A stretch of DNA of 64,000 nt from Lachnospiraceae bacterium (GTDB taxonomy: Bacteria > Bacillota > Clostridia > Lachnospirales > Lachnospiraceae). The notes under the pieces are model-generated. The model worked only from the letters and a program-made list of their open reading frames with translations, was not told the origin of the DNA and ran no database searches. Below are positions 1-9,353 of this stretch, in pieces; positions within the stretch are counted from its first letter, which is position 1, and every line of letters begins with the position of its first letter. The translations under genes were made by a program, and so were the position numbers. The stretch covers positions 217,504 through 281,503 of the forward strand of contig JAAUZK010000004.1 of NCBI GenBank assembly GCA_014804655.1, written 5' to 3'.

Positions 1-384
1 CTTTTCCCCCATATAAATAACCCATGTGGGCGCGTTTCTGCCGGGGTAATCAGGCAGAAGGGCATTGTGAAAATTGATAATGGTGATATTCGATTTGTCC
101 ACAAGGGAAGGCGGAAACAGGAAATTATTGCTGGCGCTTATAATCAGTGTTTTCTCCGTAATCCGATCAAGGACTGCTTCCAGCTCCTTCTTATCCGTGA
201 TCTGTGTAAAAGGGATATTGTTTTCCGCACAGATCTTCTCCGTAATACTTAAGGGATGTATCTCGTGCTCGATAAACTCTACCTGATACCCGTATTCTTC
301 TCTTCTGTCATATACATACTGTAATACTTCTCCGGTTACCTTACCGTAACCGAGGATGACAACTTTCTGAAATGTTGTCTTCAT
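1..384 (-). CDS. Formyltransferase-family protein, N-terminal part (cut by window edge)
   Basis: An open frame enters from position 384 and runs off the left edge, giving about 128 residues. It starts MKTTFQKVVILGYG (Rossmann-like first strand) and contains INFHNALLPDYPGRNAP, which matches the formyl-transferase Asn-x-His...LLP active-site block of the methionyl-tRNA formyltransferase/sugar N-formyltransferase fold. The catalytic Asp and the C-terminal domain lie outside the window. In-frame ATGs at 396 and 414 are possible starts, none with a strong ribosome site; 384 is chosen because it begins at the first strand. It follows the adenylation gene at 494-1999 on the same strand, so it probably formylates an amino group on an activated amino acid or amino sugar. 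The family is clear; the substrate is inference. Confidence 0.75.
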   Translation of the reverse strand, partial: MKTTFQKVVILGYGKVTGEVLQYVYDRREEYGYQVEFIEHEIHPLSITEKICAENNIPFTQITDKKELEAVLDRITEKTLIISASNNFLFPPSLVDKSNITIINFHNALLPDYPGRNAPTWVIYMGEK

Positions 385-493
385 ACCACCGCCCATGCCT
401 TTCTGTATAGCCATGATTATTCAAAACGCTACTATCATACCCATATCCTTATACATCACGTTCAGGTGCTACCTTTGGTGAAGATGTGAACAG

Positions 494-1999
494 TTATAAG
501 TATTCCTTCAGCTTCACCCGGTCAATCTTCCCGTTCGCATTGATGGGCATGTTCGGAAGTGTGACCACCTTATTCGGCAGCATATATTCAGGCACAAGAC
601 TGGAAATTTGTTCATTGATATATGCCTTGTCCAATTCCTCCTCGATAAACAGCACGATCTTCTGCCGCTTTTCGTCATAGAGACAGCAACAGAGCGCGAT
701 CTGATCCAGAGAGGAAACCGCCGTCTCGATCTCACCTAATTCAATCCGGTGCCCCATATGTTTGATCTGGAAATCTTTGCGGGACAAGTAGATGATCTCA
801 CCGTATTCGTTATATTTCACCAGATCGCCGGTGCGGTAAATAGTTTCAGGCACATATGGATTCAGTGGATTCTGTACAAAGGCTTCCTTCGTCTTCTCAG
901 GATTATTGTAATATCCCATGGAAAGTGAAGTGCCCCTGACGCAGAGCTCCCCGATCTCATCTCCTGTAACCGGCTCGTTTCTATCATTCAGGACGATAAT
1001 ATCCGTATTTGCCATCGGGATGCCGATGGGCAGCGGTTCATCATCTGTGAATTCACGGTCTACAATATAATAAGTGCAGGCATCCGTAATTTCGGTAGGT
1101 CCGTACAAATTTGCGTACTGAACATCCGGCAGGAATCTGCGCCATGTATTCAGCTGTTTATTAGGCATAACTTCGCCGCAGAACAACACCCTGCGCAGTG
1201 TGTCCGACAGATCAACATTGCGAAATGCTTTTAACTTGGCCACCACGATCAGCGCCGACGGCACCCAGAAGATTGTGTTGATTTTATTTTCTTTCAGATA
1301 TTCCAACAACGGCACCGGCTGCGCAAACAGGTTCTTCGGAATAATATATGTAGTCGCGCCGCTCTTGATCGTGCTGTAGATATCCAGAATCGAATTGTCG
1401 AAATAGAAAGGCGCCTGATTGCCGAAGGTGTCCTCCTGCGTAATCTCAAAGGTCTCCGTCACCCAATCTATATAATCAATCACAGACCGGTGGTTGATGG
1501 TCACGCCCTTAGGCACACCGGTGGAGCCGGAAGTAAAGAGGACGTACAGCAGATCCGTATCGATGCCTTTACCTCTCGCCGCCTCAATGGCCTCTTCGTC
1601 AACCGAGCCGCCTATAGCCTCCTCAAACAGCACATAATCTCCCTTATAATCGAACCGTTCAAAGACCGGCTGCAGTTCCCTGCTCGTCACCACGAGTGAC
1701 GGCTGCAGCACTTCCAAAATCTTATTCACGCGGCTTGCAGGCATGTCCACATCGATAGGCGAGTAGAAATTGCAGCTATAGGCCGCGCCCATAAAAGAAA
1801 CCAGTACATCAACACCTTTTTCCAGATAGATGACTACCGGTTTCTTAAATAATTTCCTCTCTATCATCTGTGTAGCCAGTGCCTGCGCCTGCGTGCTCAG
1901 TTCCCGAAAAGTAATCTCTTTCTTTTCGTCCGCAAAGGCGATCTTATCCGGCAGTCTGCGCGCGGTTTTATCCAGCCAGTAGGTAACATTTGCTTTCAT
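494..1999 (-). CDS. AMP-binding adenylation enzyme, DltA/NRPS A-domain-like
   Basis: A 501-residue stand-alone adenylate-forming enzyme. Visible core motifs are FTSGSTGVPKG (A3, residues about 152-162), NLYGPTEITD (A5, about 300), YRTGDLVKYN (A7), KHMGHRIELGEIE (A8) and NANGKIDR near the C-terminus, which holds the catalytic lysine (A10). Length and architecture match D-alanine--carrier ligases and single amino-acid-activating A domains, with no fused carrier or condensation domain. It would activate an amino acid with ATP for a carrier protein that is not in the window. Neighbours are a formyltransferase downstream and an SGNH/DltD-like protein upstream, which suggests ester or amide decoration of a surface glycan. 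A ribosome site, GAGAAAGG, precedes the ATG. The amino acid cannot be read with confidence. Confidence 0.85.
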   Translation of the reverse strand: MKANVTYWLDKTARRLPDKIAFADEKKEITFRELSTQAQALATQMIERKLFKKPVVIYLEKGVDVLVSFMGAAYSCNFYSPIDVDMPASRVNKILEVLQPSLVVTSRELQPVFERFDYKGDYVLFEEAIGGSVDEEAIEAARGKGIDTDLLYVLFTSGSTGVPKGVTINHRSVIDYIDWVTETFEITQEDTFGNQAPFYFDNSILDIYSTIKSGATTYIIPKNLFAQPVPLLEYLKENKINTIFWVPSALIVVAKLKAFRNVDLSDTLRRVLFCGEVMPNKQLNTWRRFLPDVQYANLYGPTEITDACTYYIVDREFTDDEPLPIGIPMANTDIIVLNDRNEPVTGDEIGELCVRGTSLSMGYYNNPEKTKEAFVQNPLNPYVPETIYRTGDLVKYNEYGEIIYLSRKDFQIKHMGHRIELGEIETAVSSLDQIALCCCLYDEKRQKIVLFIEEELDKAYINEQISSLVPEYMLPNKVVTLPNMPINANGKIDRVKLKEYL

Positions 2000-2069
2000 A
2001 ATATATGACCAAACCTTTCTCTTATTTCACAGTCATTCCGGTCAGGGGAAAAATCTCCGCTCTCTTGTC

Positions 2070-2105
2070 GCGGCAGACCAGCCGGCTATGACTCCTGTCT
2101 GCCGC
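2070..2105. repeat. Inverted repeat between the SGNH and adenylation genes
   Basis: GCGGCAGAC (2070-2078) and GTCTGCCGC (2097-2105) form a perfect 9-bp inverted repeat with an 18-nt loop, just after the stop of the SGNH gene. No T-run follows on either strand, so this is more likely an RNA stem or attenuator than a simple terminator. Confidence 0.45.
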
Positions 2106-2117
2106 AACTCATCACGC

Positions 2118-3305
2118 TTACGGAGCTGTCGGATAGAATGTGTCCGGTATCTTCTCTGTCTTCACGTGATATATATCATACAGATCCGTCATTTCAAGTC
2201 CGCATCCCGCCGGATCGTACGATCCGTACAACGCCACGCCACGATCTGCCGCCATCTGCCTGATCCTCTCCTCCACCTGAAAAGTGACATGAAACTGCTC
2301 CTCAGATTCTATGTAATTATACATCATGGGGGAATAGGGTGGCAAGTATAACATCACTTCCACGCCCTGCGCTTGCAGATAGTCGATCAATCCGTTAAGC
2401 AGCGCTACGCTTTCCTCATCCATCTCGTCATAATCCGTCAAACGGTAGACGACGTGCTCTTCCATAGACTGTCTCGTCAATTCTTCCACTTCACTCACAT
2501 CCACATCCCGCAGGCTCTTCTGATATGCGATACTGCCGTCGTAATGCTTCAGATACTGTTCCGCCTCCCAATCCTGTGTGTATGTAACCGCGAAACGTTT
2601 ATGCGACGGAAGGCAAGTAACGTTGTAGCGGAAATAGTCTAAGGACAGCCATTTGTTGTTATTCCTACCGGTACCCGGTTGTGAATGTATATCTGTGCCT
2701 GTTATGCCGGCGATCTTTTCCTGTTGCTCCTTTTGCACCATAGCTTGACCGGTTTCTTCCTTTACATAAGCCGTATCGCCCGACAAATCTTCTGTCGCCG
2801 ACTCATCGCCTCTATCTTCCAACCCCTCTATCTTTCTCTCCATATAGACAGCATAGTCCTCCAGCTCTTTCCACCGGTCATTATTATGGCTCGCATTGAA
2901 AAGAAACGCATCCACCCCGATAATCATCCTCTCAGGCAGACATCCCGCCTGATCCAGAATCCCGGCCACCGCCAGAAGATCGTAGATTGTGGACTCCGAC
3001 AACGCTGTGTTGTAAAAGGAATCCGTATCAAACATCGTATGGTCGAAATTCATCACCCGGCTGGAACCTGCAACGATCAGCTCTTTCGCCTCCTCCTGCT
3101 GCTTCAGACAGGCCAGCAGCAGGCTTCTGTCGTTAAAGTCCGACTCCTGAAGCCCCATCACATTCATGGAACCTCCCACCATCTGTTCACCGATCTGATC
3201 ATAGGTCACCCGCAGATATGCATAGGAATCCACATACCAGTTGACCGCCGCCACCATACACATAAGCGGCAGGATAAATAAAACTGCCTTACACCACTTT
3301 TTCAT
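2118..3305 (-). CDS. SGNH/DltD-like membrane-anchored protein
   Basis: A 395-residue protein with one N-terminal membrane segment (about residues 7-25) and a large outside domain. AGSSRVMNF near residue 80 gives a nucleophile-type Gly-Ser-Ser, and DIYHVK near residue 380 gives the Asp-x-x-His of SGNH hydrolases, so the Ser...Asp/His triad expected for DltD-like enzymes can be placed. DltD helps transfer D-alanine to teichoic acids. Here, next to an adenylation enzyme, it may transfer an activated acyl or aminoacyl group to a surface polymer. The middle (about residues 150-220) is acidic and of low complexity and looks like an insertion. No MBOAT partner is visible in the window. SGNH-like fold is likely; the transfer role is inference. 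Confidence 0.6.
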   Translation of the reverse strand: MKKWCKAVLFILPLMCMVAAVNWYVDSYAYLRVTYDQIGEQMVGGSMNVMGLQESDFNDRSLLLACLKQQEEAKELIVAGSSRVMNFDHTMFDTDSFYNTALSESTIYDLLAVAGILDQAGCLPERMIIGVDAFLFNASHNNDRWKELEDYAVYMERKIEGLEDRGDESATEDLSGDTAYVKEETGQAMVQKEQQEKIAGITGTDIHSQPGTGRNNNKWLSLDYFRYNVTCLPSHKRFAVTYTQDWEAEQYLKHYDGSIAYQKSLRDVDVSEVEELTRQSMEEHVVYRLTDYDEMDEESVALLNGLIDYLQAQGVEVMLYLPPYSPMMYNYIESEEQFHVTFQVEERIRQMAADRGVALYGSYDPAGCGLEMTDLYDIYHVKTEKIPDTFYPTAP

Positions 3306-3344
3306 CCGTATACCTCATGTATCTTATAAAGACCCGCGTTCCAC

Positions 3345-5147
3345 TTAATGATCAAGATGAAACCAGCCTTGTACGCTCTCTTCCTGCAAATTATTATAAG
3401 ATAGATACAAATATTTCCAAACCATGTCAGAGTACTTCATATCATCGTAATAAGAAAATATTTCTCCCTCTGCATCCATAACCATTCCGAAACTTCCCGT
3501 CACCGGAACCTCGTCCCGCATACGGTTCATATAGCGATAATACGGCATCATCTCCACTCCTGCCTTTTCTAACAAAAGCGGAACCAATCCGTTTACGCTG
3601 ATCACTCCCATATCCTCACTGTCAATATCATAATTTGCCCATATAATAAACGGCGTTGCCCGCGCCAAAATCTCCTGCTTAGGAGAATCAATTTCCGCAA
3701 CTTCCCGTATAAAATTCGGTGCATGATCTCCTACCATACATATGATGACGGGCTGTTCTTTCCCGGAATAATACTCTGTAAGTTCCTTAAACGCGATATC
3801 GCTGAGACGAACGCAGGAAAGGTATTCGTTCAATTCCTTTTCCAGATCGCCGCCGTATCCGGAAACATGAACCAGTGTTTCCTCCGCATCGTTCATCATG
3901 TAATCACCGTGATTCTGCATGGTAAGCAAATATGAGAAGATTTTGTCATGATCGGCTTTTCTGCTCTCATACCATGCGGTCAGATTGTGATAAGCGCCTT
4001 CATCCGTCATCCATTCACGTTTTCCATAATACATATAGTTTTCGAAATCTTCTTTAAAAAATCTTTCGTCAAATCCCATAGCGGAATAACTTTCTATCCT
4101 GTTATAATTTCCGCCGTCCGCCGGATGTGCCGCCATCGTGTAATATCCGCACTCCTCCAAATTCGTTACTATGCTGCTCGTACAAGACATATCCAGAACA
4201 TTAAAGGGCGTAAGTTCACCTAATAAGTAGTTCGTATTACTTGTCAGCAGCTCAAACTCCGAACGGTTTGTTGCCCCGCCGATCACGGATGTTACCGCAT
4301 TTCCCCTGATCGCATTGCCCATGCTGTAATAATTTTCCATGTAAGGTACATCAGTCCGCAGATCACATAAAATCGACAGATCATAAAAGGATTCGTTTAA
4401 AATCAGAATGATATCCGGCAGTTCCTCACCGGCACCTTCCTTGTCATCCTTATAATCTTCATAATCGGTCAGAAGCTCTTCATCATAACCGTCGGGCTGT
4501 GTAATTTTGATATTATTCAAGAATACATTGGCATACACATACAGGGGATATCCTTCTTCAATACAAGTATTTCTGGACGTCCAATCCCTTAATATCACAC
4601 CTTGCAGATTCTTTGCGGGAAACGACATTACCCACATCATACACCCACCGGCAAGCAAAAGCGCAACTCTGCATATCACAGCTTTTCTCCCGGATATTTT
4701 TTCCTCCCCCGCAACAACTCTTTTCTGCAAATAACATAACACAATACTGGAACCGTATATGATCAGAACCGCTGTGCCGAAAATCAACGGCGTTTTCTTC
4801 AGCAGTAATGTTGTATCCATCACGTGCAGCGCCGTCTTTGCGTTCGAAATCTCCGCTAAAGTAAATACCTGTCCGTGCAGCGCATATACATAGTCGTTTA
4901 CCAAAGCCCACACGGCACATGCCGTACTGAATATAAGTCCCGTTATCCATGGTGTCGGTGAAAAAGAAGCTATAATACAGTAAACAGCCGTCAATAACAA
5001 CAGATTGCATAATATATACGCAGGCTTCGTCATTAACAACCTTCTGGCAACATGGCAGCTCGCCTGCAATGTTATAAAATTGGTATATAGCATTAAAATA
5101 ATCAAACCGAATAACGCTGCTTTTTTCTTCACTGTCTCTTTCTGCAT
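3345..5147 (-). CDS. LTA synthase-like sulfatase-fold phosphoglycerol transferase
   Basis: 600 residues with about five N-terminal membrane segments (to about residue 185) and an extracellular alkaline-phosphatase/sulfatase domain. ILNESFYDL (metal-binding Glu in the LtaS family), GGATNRSEFE (supplies the nucleophile Thr) and MVGDHAPNF (Asp-His metal ligands) appear in the expected order. LtaS-like enzymes move glycerol phosphate from phosphatidylglycerol to a glycan or polymer outside the membrane. In this locus it could add phosphoglycerol to the surface polysaccharide or build a teichoic-type chain. It lies 39 bp before the SGNH gene and 48 bp after the DUF6020 gene, apparently in one operon. 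The acceptor is unknown. Confidence 0.8.
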   Translation of the reverse strand: MQKETVKKKAALFGLIILMLYTNFITLQASCHVARRLLMTKPAYILCNLLLLTAVYCIIASFSPTPWITGLIFSTACAVWALVNDYVYALHGQVFTLAEISNAKTALHVMDTTLLLKKTPLIFGTAVLIIYGSSIVLCYLQKRVVAGEEKISGRKAVICRVALLLAGGCMMWVMSFPAKNLQGVILRDWTSRNTCIEEGYPLYVYANVFLNNIKITQPDGYDEELLTDYEDYKDDKEGAGEELPDIILILNESFYDLSILCDLRTDVPYMENYYSMGNAIRGNAVTSVIGGATNRSEFELLTSNTNYLLGELTPFNVLDMSCTSSIVTNLEECGYYTMAAHPADGGNYNRIESYSAMGFDERFFKEDFENYMYYGKREWMTDEGAYHNLTAWYESRKADHDKIFSYLLTMQNHGDYMMNDAEETLVHVSGYGGDLEKELNEYLSCVRLSDIAFKELTEYYSGKEQPVIICMVGDHAPNFIREVAEIDSPKQEILARATPFIIWANYDIDSEDMGVISVNGLVPLLLEKAGVEMMPYYRYMNRMRDEVPVTGSFGMVMDAEGEIFSYYDDMKYSDMVWKYLYLSYNNLQEESVQGWFHLDH

Positions 5148-5195
5148 TATTTTTCCTGCTTACCTTCCTATACTCATTCTCCGCAAAAATTGCCT

Positions 5196-6971
5196 CTAAC
5201 TCTCCTGATTCCCGAAGCTGTAACTAAACAGCACCGGAAACGCTGCAAACAGCCCATACGCATAGCGGAATTCATTGTACACCGGTGTTGCCAGCATAAG
5301 CGTTGCAAGTAGCATAATAAACGGCACATAGATCATGATGCTGCTCCGCTGATACAGTGTATACGCCATTGCAAACACCATAAGCCATGTGCTGAGTCCC
5401 AGACTCCACACTTTATTGTAAAGATCCTGAAATCCTATCAGAAAATCGTGCATTCCAAGCTCCGCTTCATAGGTAAAAAGCTTCCTCTGCGTGGTGATCC
5501 CGAACGGATTATCCACCATGTAATACTCCCCGTATACATACTCATAATCCTTTACATCATAAGCCCAATATCCCGCCGTCTGTCTGACCTGTGCCACCAC
5601 ATACTGCAACGGATTGCGAAGTCCTACTCTGAACCACAATTTGAAATATTCCCATTTATTGTCGGCGATGACCTGCTGATCACCGTCGCTGCGTATGAAG
5701 TTCTTAACAATGTCAAACAGCCACGGATTATAGTAATCTCCTACCTCTTCTACCGGCACAACCCTGTCGATCATCGCAACTTCTTCTTCGGTCAGTTCTC
5801 CGCCCTTGAGATAAGCGCACAAGATATGCTGTGTGGGCATGGTCAGCCCTTCGATGGTGTCAGGCGGCTCCACCTGAAGCGCTTTTAATACCGGCCCATG
5901 GTAGATCAGATAACACAATAATACTGCCGCCACGCATAGAAACGTTCTGCGCGGGAAGTGTTGCTTTTGTACTATTTTAACGATCAGCAGGATCAAAGCA
6001 GTGCCTGCATATATAAAAACACCGTTACTGCGCAGGACACAGAGCAGAAAGCCGATGACTACATATCGAATTGCTCTTGCCAGCGAAATTCTCTTTGTGT
6101 ATCCGGAATACGCACCCCATCTTCCGCCGCCATGTTTATATAATGCCGCATCCGACGGCGTATCCTCGTCCACGCTCTGCCGTGCCTCGTCCCCTGTGCC
6201 TTCCGCATCTAAGTCATATTCCACAGTCATCCACATAAAAAGCAGCAACGCGGCTGTAAAAAATTCGTCCTTACCCATACAGATCGTCAAAAGGCCATTG
6301 ATCGGCAGGAACGCATAGAAAGCCACCGCCAGCACCAGCCATAATAGCCTCGTTCCCCTTTTATAGAGCTGATACAGGAAAAAGGCGAACACCATCGCCA
6401 TAACAAGCACCTGAACAAAAGTATAAAATGCGGCTCCGCCTATATAACTGCCGGAAAACCGATAACCAACCATAAAAAGGCCTTTCAGAATCAGCGTGTG
6501 AAAATAAGGATGGTGGTTCGATGCCGCCGCCCATCCCAAAGCCTGCTCAATCTGCCACACTGCATCGTTATTAAGCCATGTGGGATAATACATCAGATAA
6601 TAAGGCAGATAACCCAGCAGGCAGACTGCCGTAAACAGAAGATAAACATACCATTTCCCCTGCCGCCCCTTCTTTTCGGAAATGCGGGATAGCAGTGGAA
6701 TCTTTGAAGCAGCCTCAGAAACAATCTCAACCCTGTTTGACAGGATCAGACACATTCCAAGGAGCACCCCATAGCTTCCGAACATCCATAGCAAAGCACG
6801 CCCCAGATTCTGCAAAATGCTAAGAGATGCCACTTTTTCCAATGCACCGAACATAGCCGCCATAGTATAAAACAGCGCAAAAGGGATCAGTATGAGAAAC
6901 TGCCGCTTATTTGGCATTTTGATTATTTTGTTTTCACTTACTGTATGTACTTCCCTTGATTCCCTGCTCAT
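5196..6971 (-). CDS. DUF6020-type polytopic membrane protein
   Basis: About 590 residues, many hydrophobic segments. The block YPTWLNNDAVWQIEQALG followed by NHHPYFHTLILKG is shared in pattern with the second such protein at 25161-26972 (FVYDAQEEWLQ...THHPLVHVLML), so both belong to one family, which I recall as DUF6020. The acidic residues after the first segments and the His-His-Pro motif suggest a GT-C-like lipid-linked sugar transferase, but no reaction is established. A start at the ATG at 6971 overlaps the stop of the GT4 gene upstream by ATGA, so the two are translationally coupled; a GTG at 6977 is the alternative. Confidence 0.65.
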   Translation of the reverse strand: MSRESREVHTVSENKIIKMPNKRQFLILIPFALFYTMAAMFGALEKVASLSILQNLGRALLWMFGSYGVLLGMCLILSNRVEIVSEAASKIPLLSRISEKKGRQGKWYVYLLFTAVCLLGYLPYYLMYYPTWLNNDAVWQIEQALGWAAASNHHPYFHTLILKGLFMVGYRFSGSYIGGAAFYTFVQVLVMAMVFAFFLYQLYKRGTRLLWLVLAVAFYAFLPINGLLTICMGKDEFFTAALLLFMWMTVEYDLDAEGTGDEARQSVDEDTPSDAALYKHGGGRWGAYSGYTKRISLARAIRYVVIGFLLCVLRSNGVFIYAGTALILLIVKIVQKQHFPRRTFLCVAAVLLCYLIYHGPVLKALQVEPPDTIEGLTMPTQHILCAYLKGGELTEEEVAMIDRVVPVEEVGDYYNPWLFDIVKNFIRSDGDQQVIADNKWEYFKLWFRVGLRNPLQYVVAQVRQTAGYWAYDVKDYEYVYGEYYMVDNPFGITTQRKLFTYEAELGMHDFLIGFQDLYNKVWSLGLSTWLMVFAMAYTLYQRSSIMIYVPFIMLLATLMLATPVYNEFRYAYGLFAAFPVLFSYSFGNQES

Positions 6972-8107
6972 CCGCACAACCTTGATTTCCTTTGTATCCT
7001 GTTAGATTCCGCCCACTCCCGTATCTTCTCGATATAGGATTCCGCCGTATAATCTGCTGCGCGCTTACGTGCCATCTCACGATAATGCTCCATCTTATCC
7101 TGATCTTCCAGAAGCGTCATGATCTGCTGCGCCAGATTTTTCTCCTCGTCCGTGATATTTTCGGAGGCAAAATCCACGTCAGGGCTCATATTCGGAATCA
7201 GAATACCATATTTATCTTCCAGTATCTCTCTCGGACCTGTCATACAGTCCGTGGCAATCACGGGAAGCCCCATAGACATGGCCTCCACCATGGCATTGGG
7301 GAATCCTTCATAATAAGATGTCAACACATACAGGCTTCCCCTTTTCAGATAGGGATAAGGATTCTTCTTTAGGCCAGTAAAATAGACGGCATCATCAACG
7401 CCAAGCCTAACAGCCAACTCTCTGTACTCTGTGAATTCCCCTTTTCCGATGATCATTAGTTTCACATCCGGCAGCTTCTTATGCACCAGCGCAAAACTTT
7501 TCAGAAGATGCCAGAACCCCTTGACCGTATCCTCACGTCCCATGGATATAAGAATTCTCCCATCACTCCAAGGCAGCTCAGCCTCCTCCCGCTCGGACAA
7601 CGCTTTCACTTCCTTCATGTCAAAGGGATTCTGCAGCGTCACTGCTTTATCGCAATGGTATTTATCCTGTACTTCACGGCAAATGGTCTCCGAACAGCAG
7701 ATCACTCTGTCCGCGCTCTTACAGAACAGGCGGATCTGTCTCGGATTGCCCATATCCATATAGCTTCTGATACCAAGCCACCTGTATCCCCTGCCGCCGG
7801 ACGCAATATTTGCAAGGTTCGCGGTCGGACCGAAACTATAGGCAATGTCGATCTGCTCCCTCTTCTTCAAGCGGCGCAGTTTCCAGCCGCGTTTTAATAC
7901 ATTGATAATCTTACCAAGCTTGTCCGGACGGCTGGGCAGGCGCAGATCCGCCACCGGAATGCCTTTGATATCATACGCCACATTACGGGAATCAAAGATG
8001 GCGATCTGTACATCAAAATACGGCTGCATAAGCTTCGCAGTCGCCGCGCATACCTTCTCTAATCCGCCCTGATGCAGGGACGGCACGATCAATAACAGTT
8101 TCTTCAT
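6968..8107 (-). CDS. GT4 glycosyltransferase
   Basis: 379 residues, GT-B fold, cytoplasmic. The N-terminus has the Gly-rich acceptor loop (PSLHQGGLEKV), and the C-terminal half has ISMGREDTVKGF and EGFPNAMVEAMSMGLPV, the E-x7-E retaining GT4 signature that contacts the nucleotide sugar. It transfers one hexose-type sugar to the growing lipid-linked glycan; the sugar cannot be deduced. It is coupled to both neighbours through ATGA overlaps (8104-8107 and 6968-6971), so three genes are translated as a block. Confidence 0.88.
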   Translation of the reverse strand: MKKLLLIVPSLHQGGLEKVCAATAKLMQPYFDVQIAIFDSRNVAYDIKGIPVADLRLPSRPDKLGKIINVLKRGWKLRRLKKREQIDIAYSFGPTANLANIASGGRGYRWLGIRSYMDMGNPRQIRLFCKSADRVICCSETICREVQDKYHCDKAVTLQNPFDMKEVKALSEREEAELPWSDGRILISMGREDTVKGFWHLLKSFALVHKKLPDVKLMIIGKGEFTEYRELAVRLGVDDAVYFTGLKKNPYPYLKRGSLYVLTSYYEGFPNAMVEAMSMGLPVIATDCMTGPREILEDKYGILIPNMSPDVDFASENITDEEKNLAQQIMTLLEDQDKMEHYREMARKRAADYTAESYIEKIREWAESNRIQRKSRLCG

Positions 8108-9288
8108 AGCCCCGAACTGTCTCCTCTCTTATAAAACAAGCGATAATCCGCCGCCTGCGTCTTTACATCGAATCCGGCTTCCTTCATTCTCTGAAAAGTA
8201 TTCTGCCGTTCATACTCTGCCGCCTTGGCGATCTGCTCCGCCCACGCCTCAGCAGGCTGTTCAGTACTCAGGTACGTCACCAGATCTGTTGCCGCAGCCT
8301 CGCTCGTGATCGTATCGGACACGAAACATTTAAGCCCTGCCGCCTGCGCTTCCACCAGCACACCGGGAAGCCCCTCAAAGAAGGAGGGTAACAGAAAAAT
8401 ATCCATGGCCTGATAATAGTCCTGCGGCCGCCTCTGATTGCCAAGGAATCTGACCTTATCCTCGATTCCCAGCATACGGCACTTCTCCCTGATGTTCTCC
8501 TGATCAGGACCTTCTCCCAGCATAAGAAGTACTGCATTCTGTCTGATTTCACATAGTTTGGCAAAAATATCGATCAGATAAGGATGATTCTTCTGATAAT
8601 TAAACCGCCCCACATGTCCGATCACCAGCTCCTCCTTCAGTCCCAACCGCTCCCTCACCTGCGCACGCACCTTGGGATCATAAGTAAATTCGACGGCATC
8701 AATGGCATTGTAAATGATCTTCACCCTGCCTTCATCCATTGCCGCTTTCCCGAATACATCTTCTCCGGCAAGCTTGGAACATGCAAAGCAGCAGTCCGCC
8801 TTCTGCGCGAGACCTCGTCTGAAGAATCTCGTCGCGATTCCTTTTAAACCTTTGACCACTCCCGCATTTCTGGCATGTGCCACCGTAACGGGAATCCCGT
8901 ATTTCTTCGCAATCGGCAGATAAATACCCGCCGTGCTGGTCATGTGCCCCTGTACCACACGGAACTCATGGTGCTGTCTGAAAAAGTCCCGCACCGCCTT
9001 CCTGTAGCTTAAATAATTATATACTTTAAACTTGGGAAGCACATAGATATGTCCGCCCAGACTCAGAATTTCTTCGTCGTAAAATTCCGGTTTCCTTTGG
9101 TTTACAGCTTCACTAATGCTCCGGTTCATAGCAGAGCTTATGCTCCAGTTCATAGCTTCGCTATGAACTAGAAAATCAAATTGTATTTCGTTCCTGTCCA
9201 TCTGCCGGTACAGATCCATGATGCGGCTCTCAGCGCCGCCCAGTCCCACGCCGCCCAGCACATGCAGAACCCGAATCGCCTCTGACAT
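8104..9288 (-). CDS. GT4 glycosyltransferase with an internal 8-residue tandem repeat
   Basis: 394 residues. HVLGGVGLGGAESRIMDL at the start and EGLPGVLVEAQAAGL near residue 305 mark a GT4 (GT-B) enzyme close to polysaccharide transferases that recognise FDFLVH...DEEIL near residue 35-75. Between LVH and YDEEI there is an insert of roughly 24 residues made of three copies of an 8-residue unit (SEAMNWSI, SSAMNRSI, SEAVNQRK), absent from the usual family layout as I know it. The frame is intact, so the protein is probably functional. It starts at ATG 9288 behind AAAGG and ends in an ATGA overlap with the next GT4. Confidence 0.85.
   Translation of the reverse strand: MSEAIRVLHVLGGVGLGGAESRIMDLYRQMDRNEIQFDFLVHSEAMNWSISSAMNRSISEAVNQRKPEFYDEEILSLGGHIYVLPKFKVYNYLSYRKAVRDFFRQHHEFRVVQGHMTSTAGIYLPIAKKYGIPVTVAHARNAGVVKGLKGIATRFFRRGLAQKADCCFACSKLAGEDVFGKAAMDEGRVKIIYNAIDAVEFTYDPKVRAQVRERLGLKEELVIGHVGRFNYQKNHPYLIDIFAKLCEIRQNAVLLMLGEGPDQENIREKCRMLGIEDKVRFLGNQRRPQDYYQAMDIFLLPSFFEGLPGVLVEAQAAGLKCFVSDTITSEAAATDLVTYLSTEQPAEAWAEQIAKAAEYERQNTFQRMKEAGFDVKTQAADYRLFYKRGDSSGL
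9091..9168 (-). repeat. 24-bp tandem repeat with triloop hairpin inside a GT4 gene
   Basis: Three imperfect 24-bp units occupy 9139-9162, 9115-9138 and 9091-9114; the third is diverged in its second half. GTTCATAGC (9148-9156) and GCTATGAAC (9160-9168) form a perfect 9-bp stem with a 3-nt loop. The array is in frame and encodes the 8-residue repeat of the host protein. Confidence 0.8.
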
Positions 9289-9353
9289 ATTAATGCCTTT
9301 CTATCTTTAACAATTAAATTTCAAGCGTTATATTTCGTGCGTTATTGTTTAAC

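Noticed and set aside
494..1999. Naming the adenylation gene dltA
   Set aside because: Family resemblance is clear, but the amino acid and carrier are unknown and no dltB or dltC is in the window.
2070..2105. Inverted repeat considered as an intrinsic terminator
   Set aside because: No T-run on either strand.
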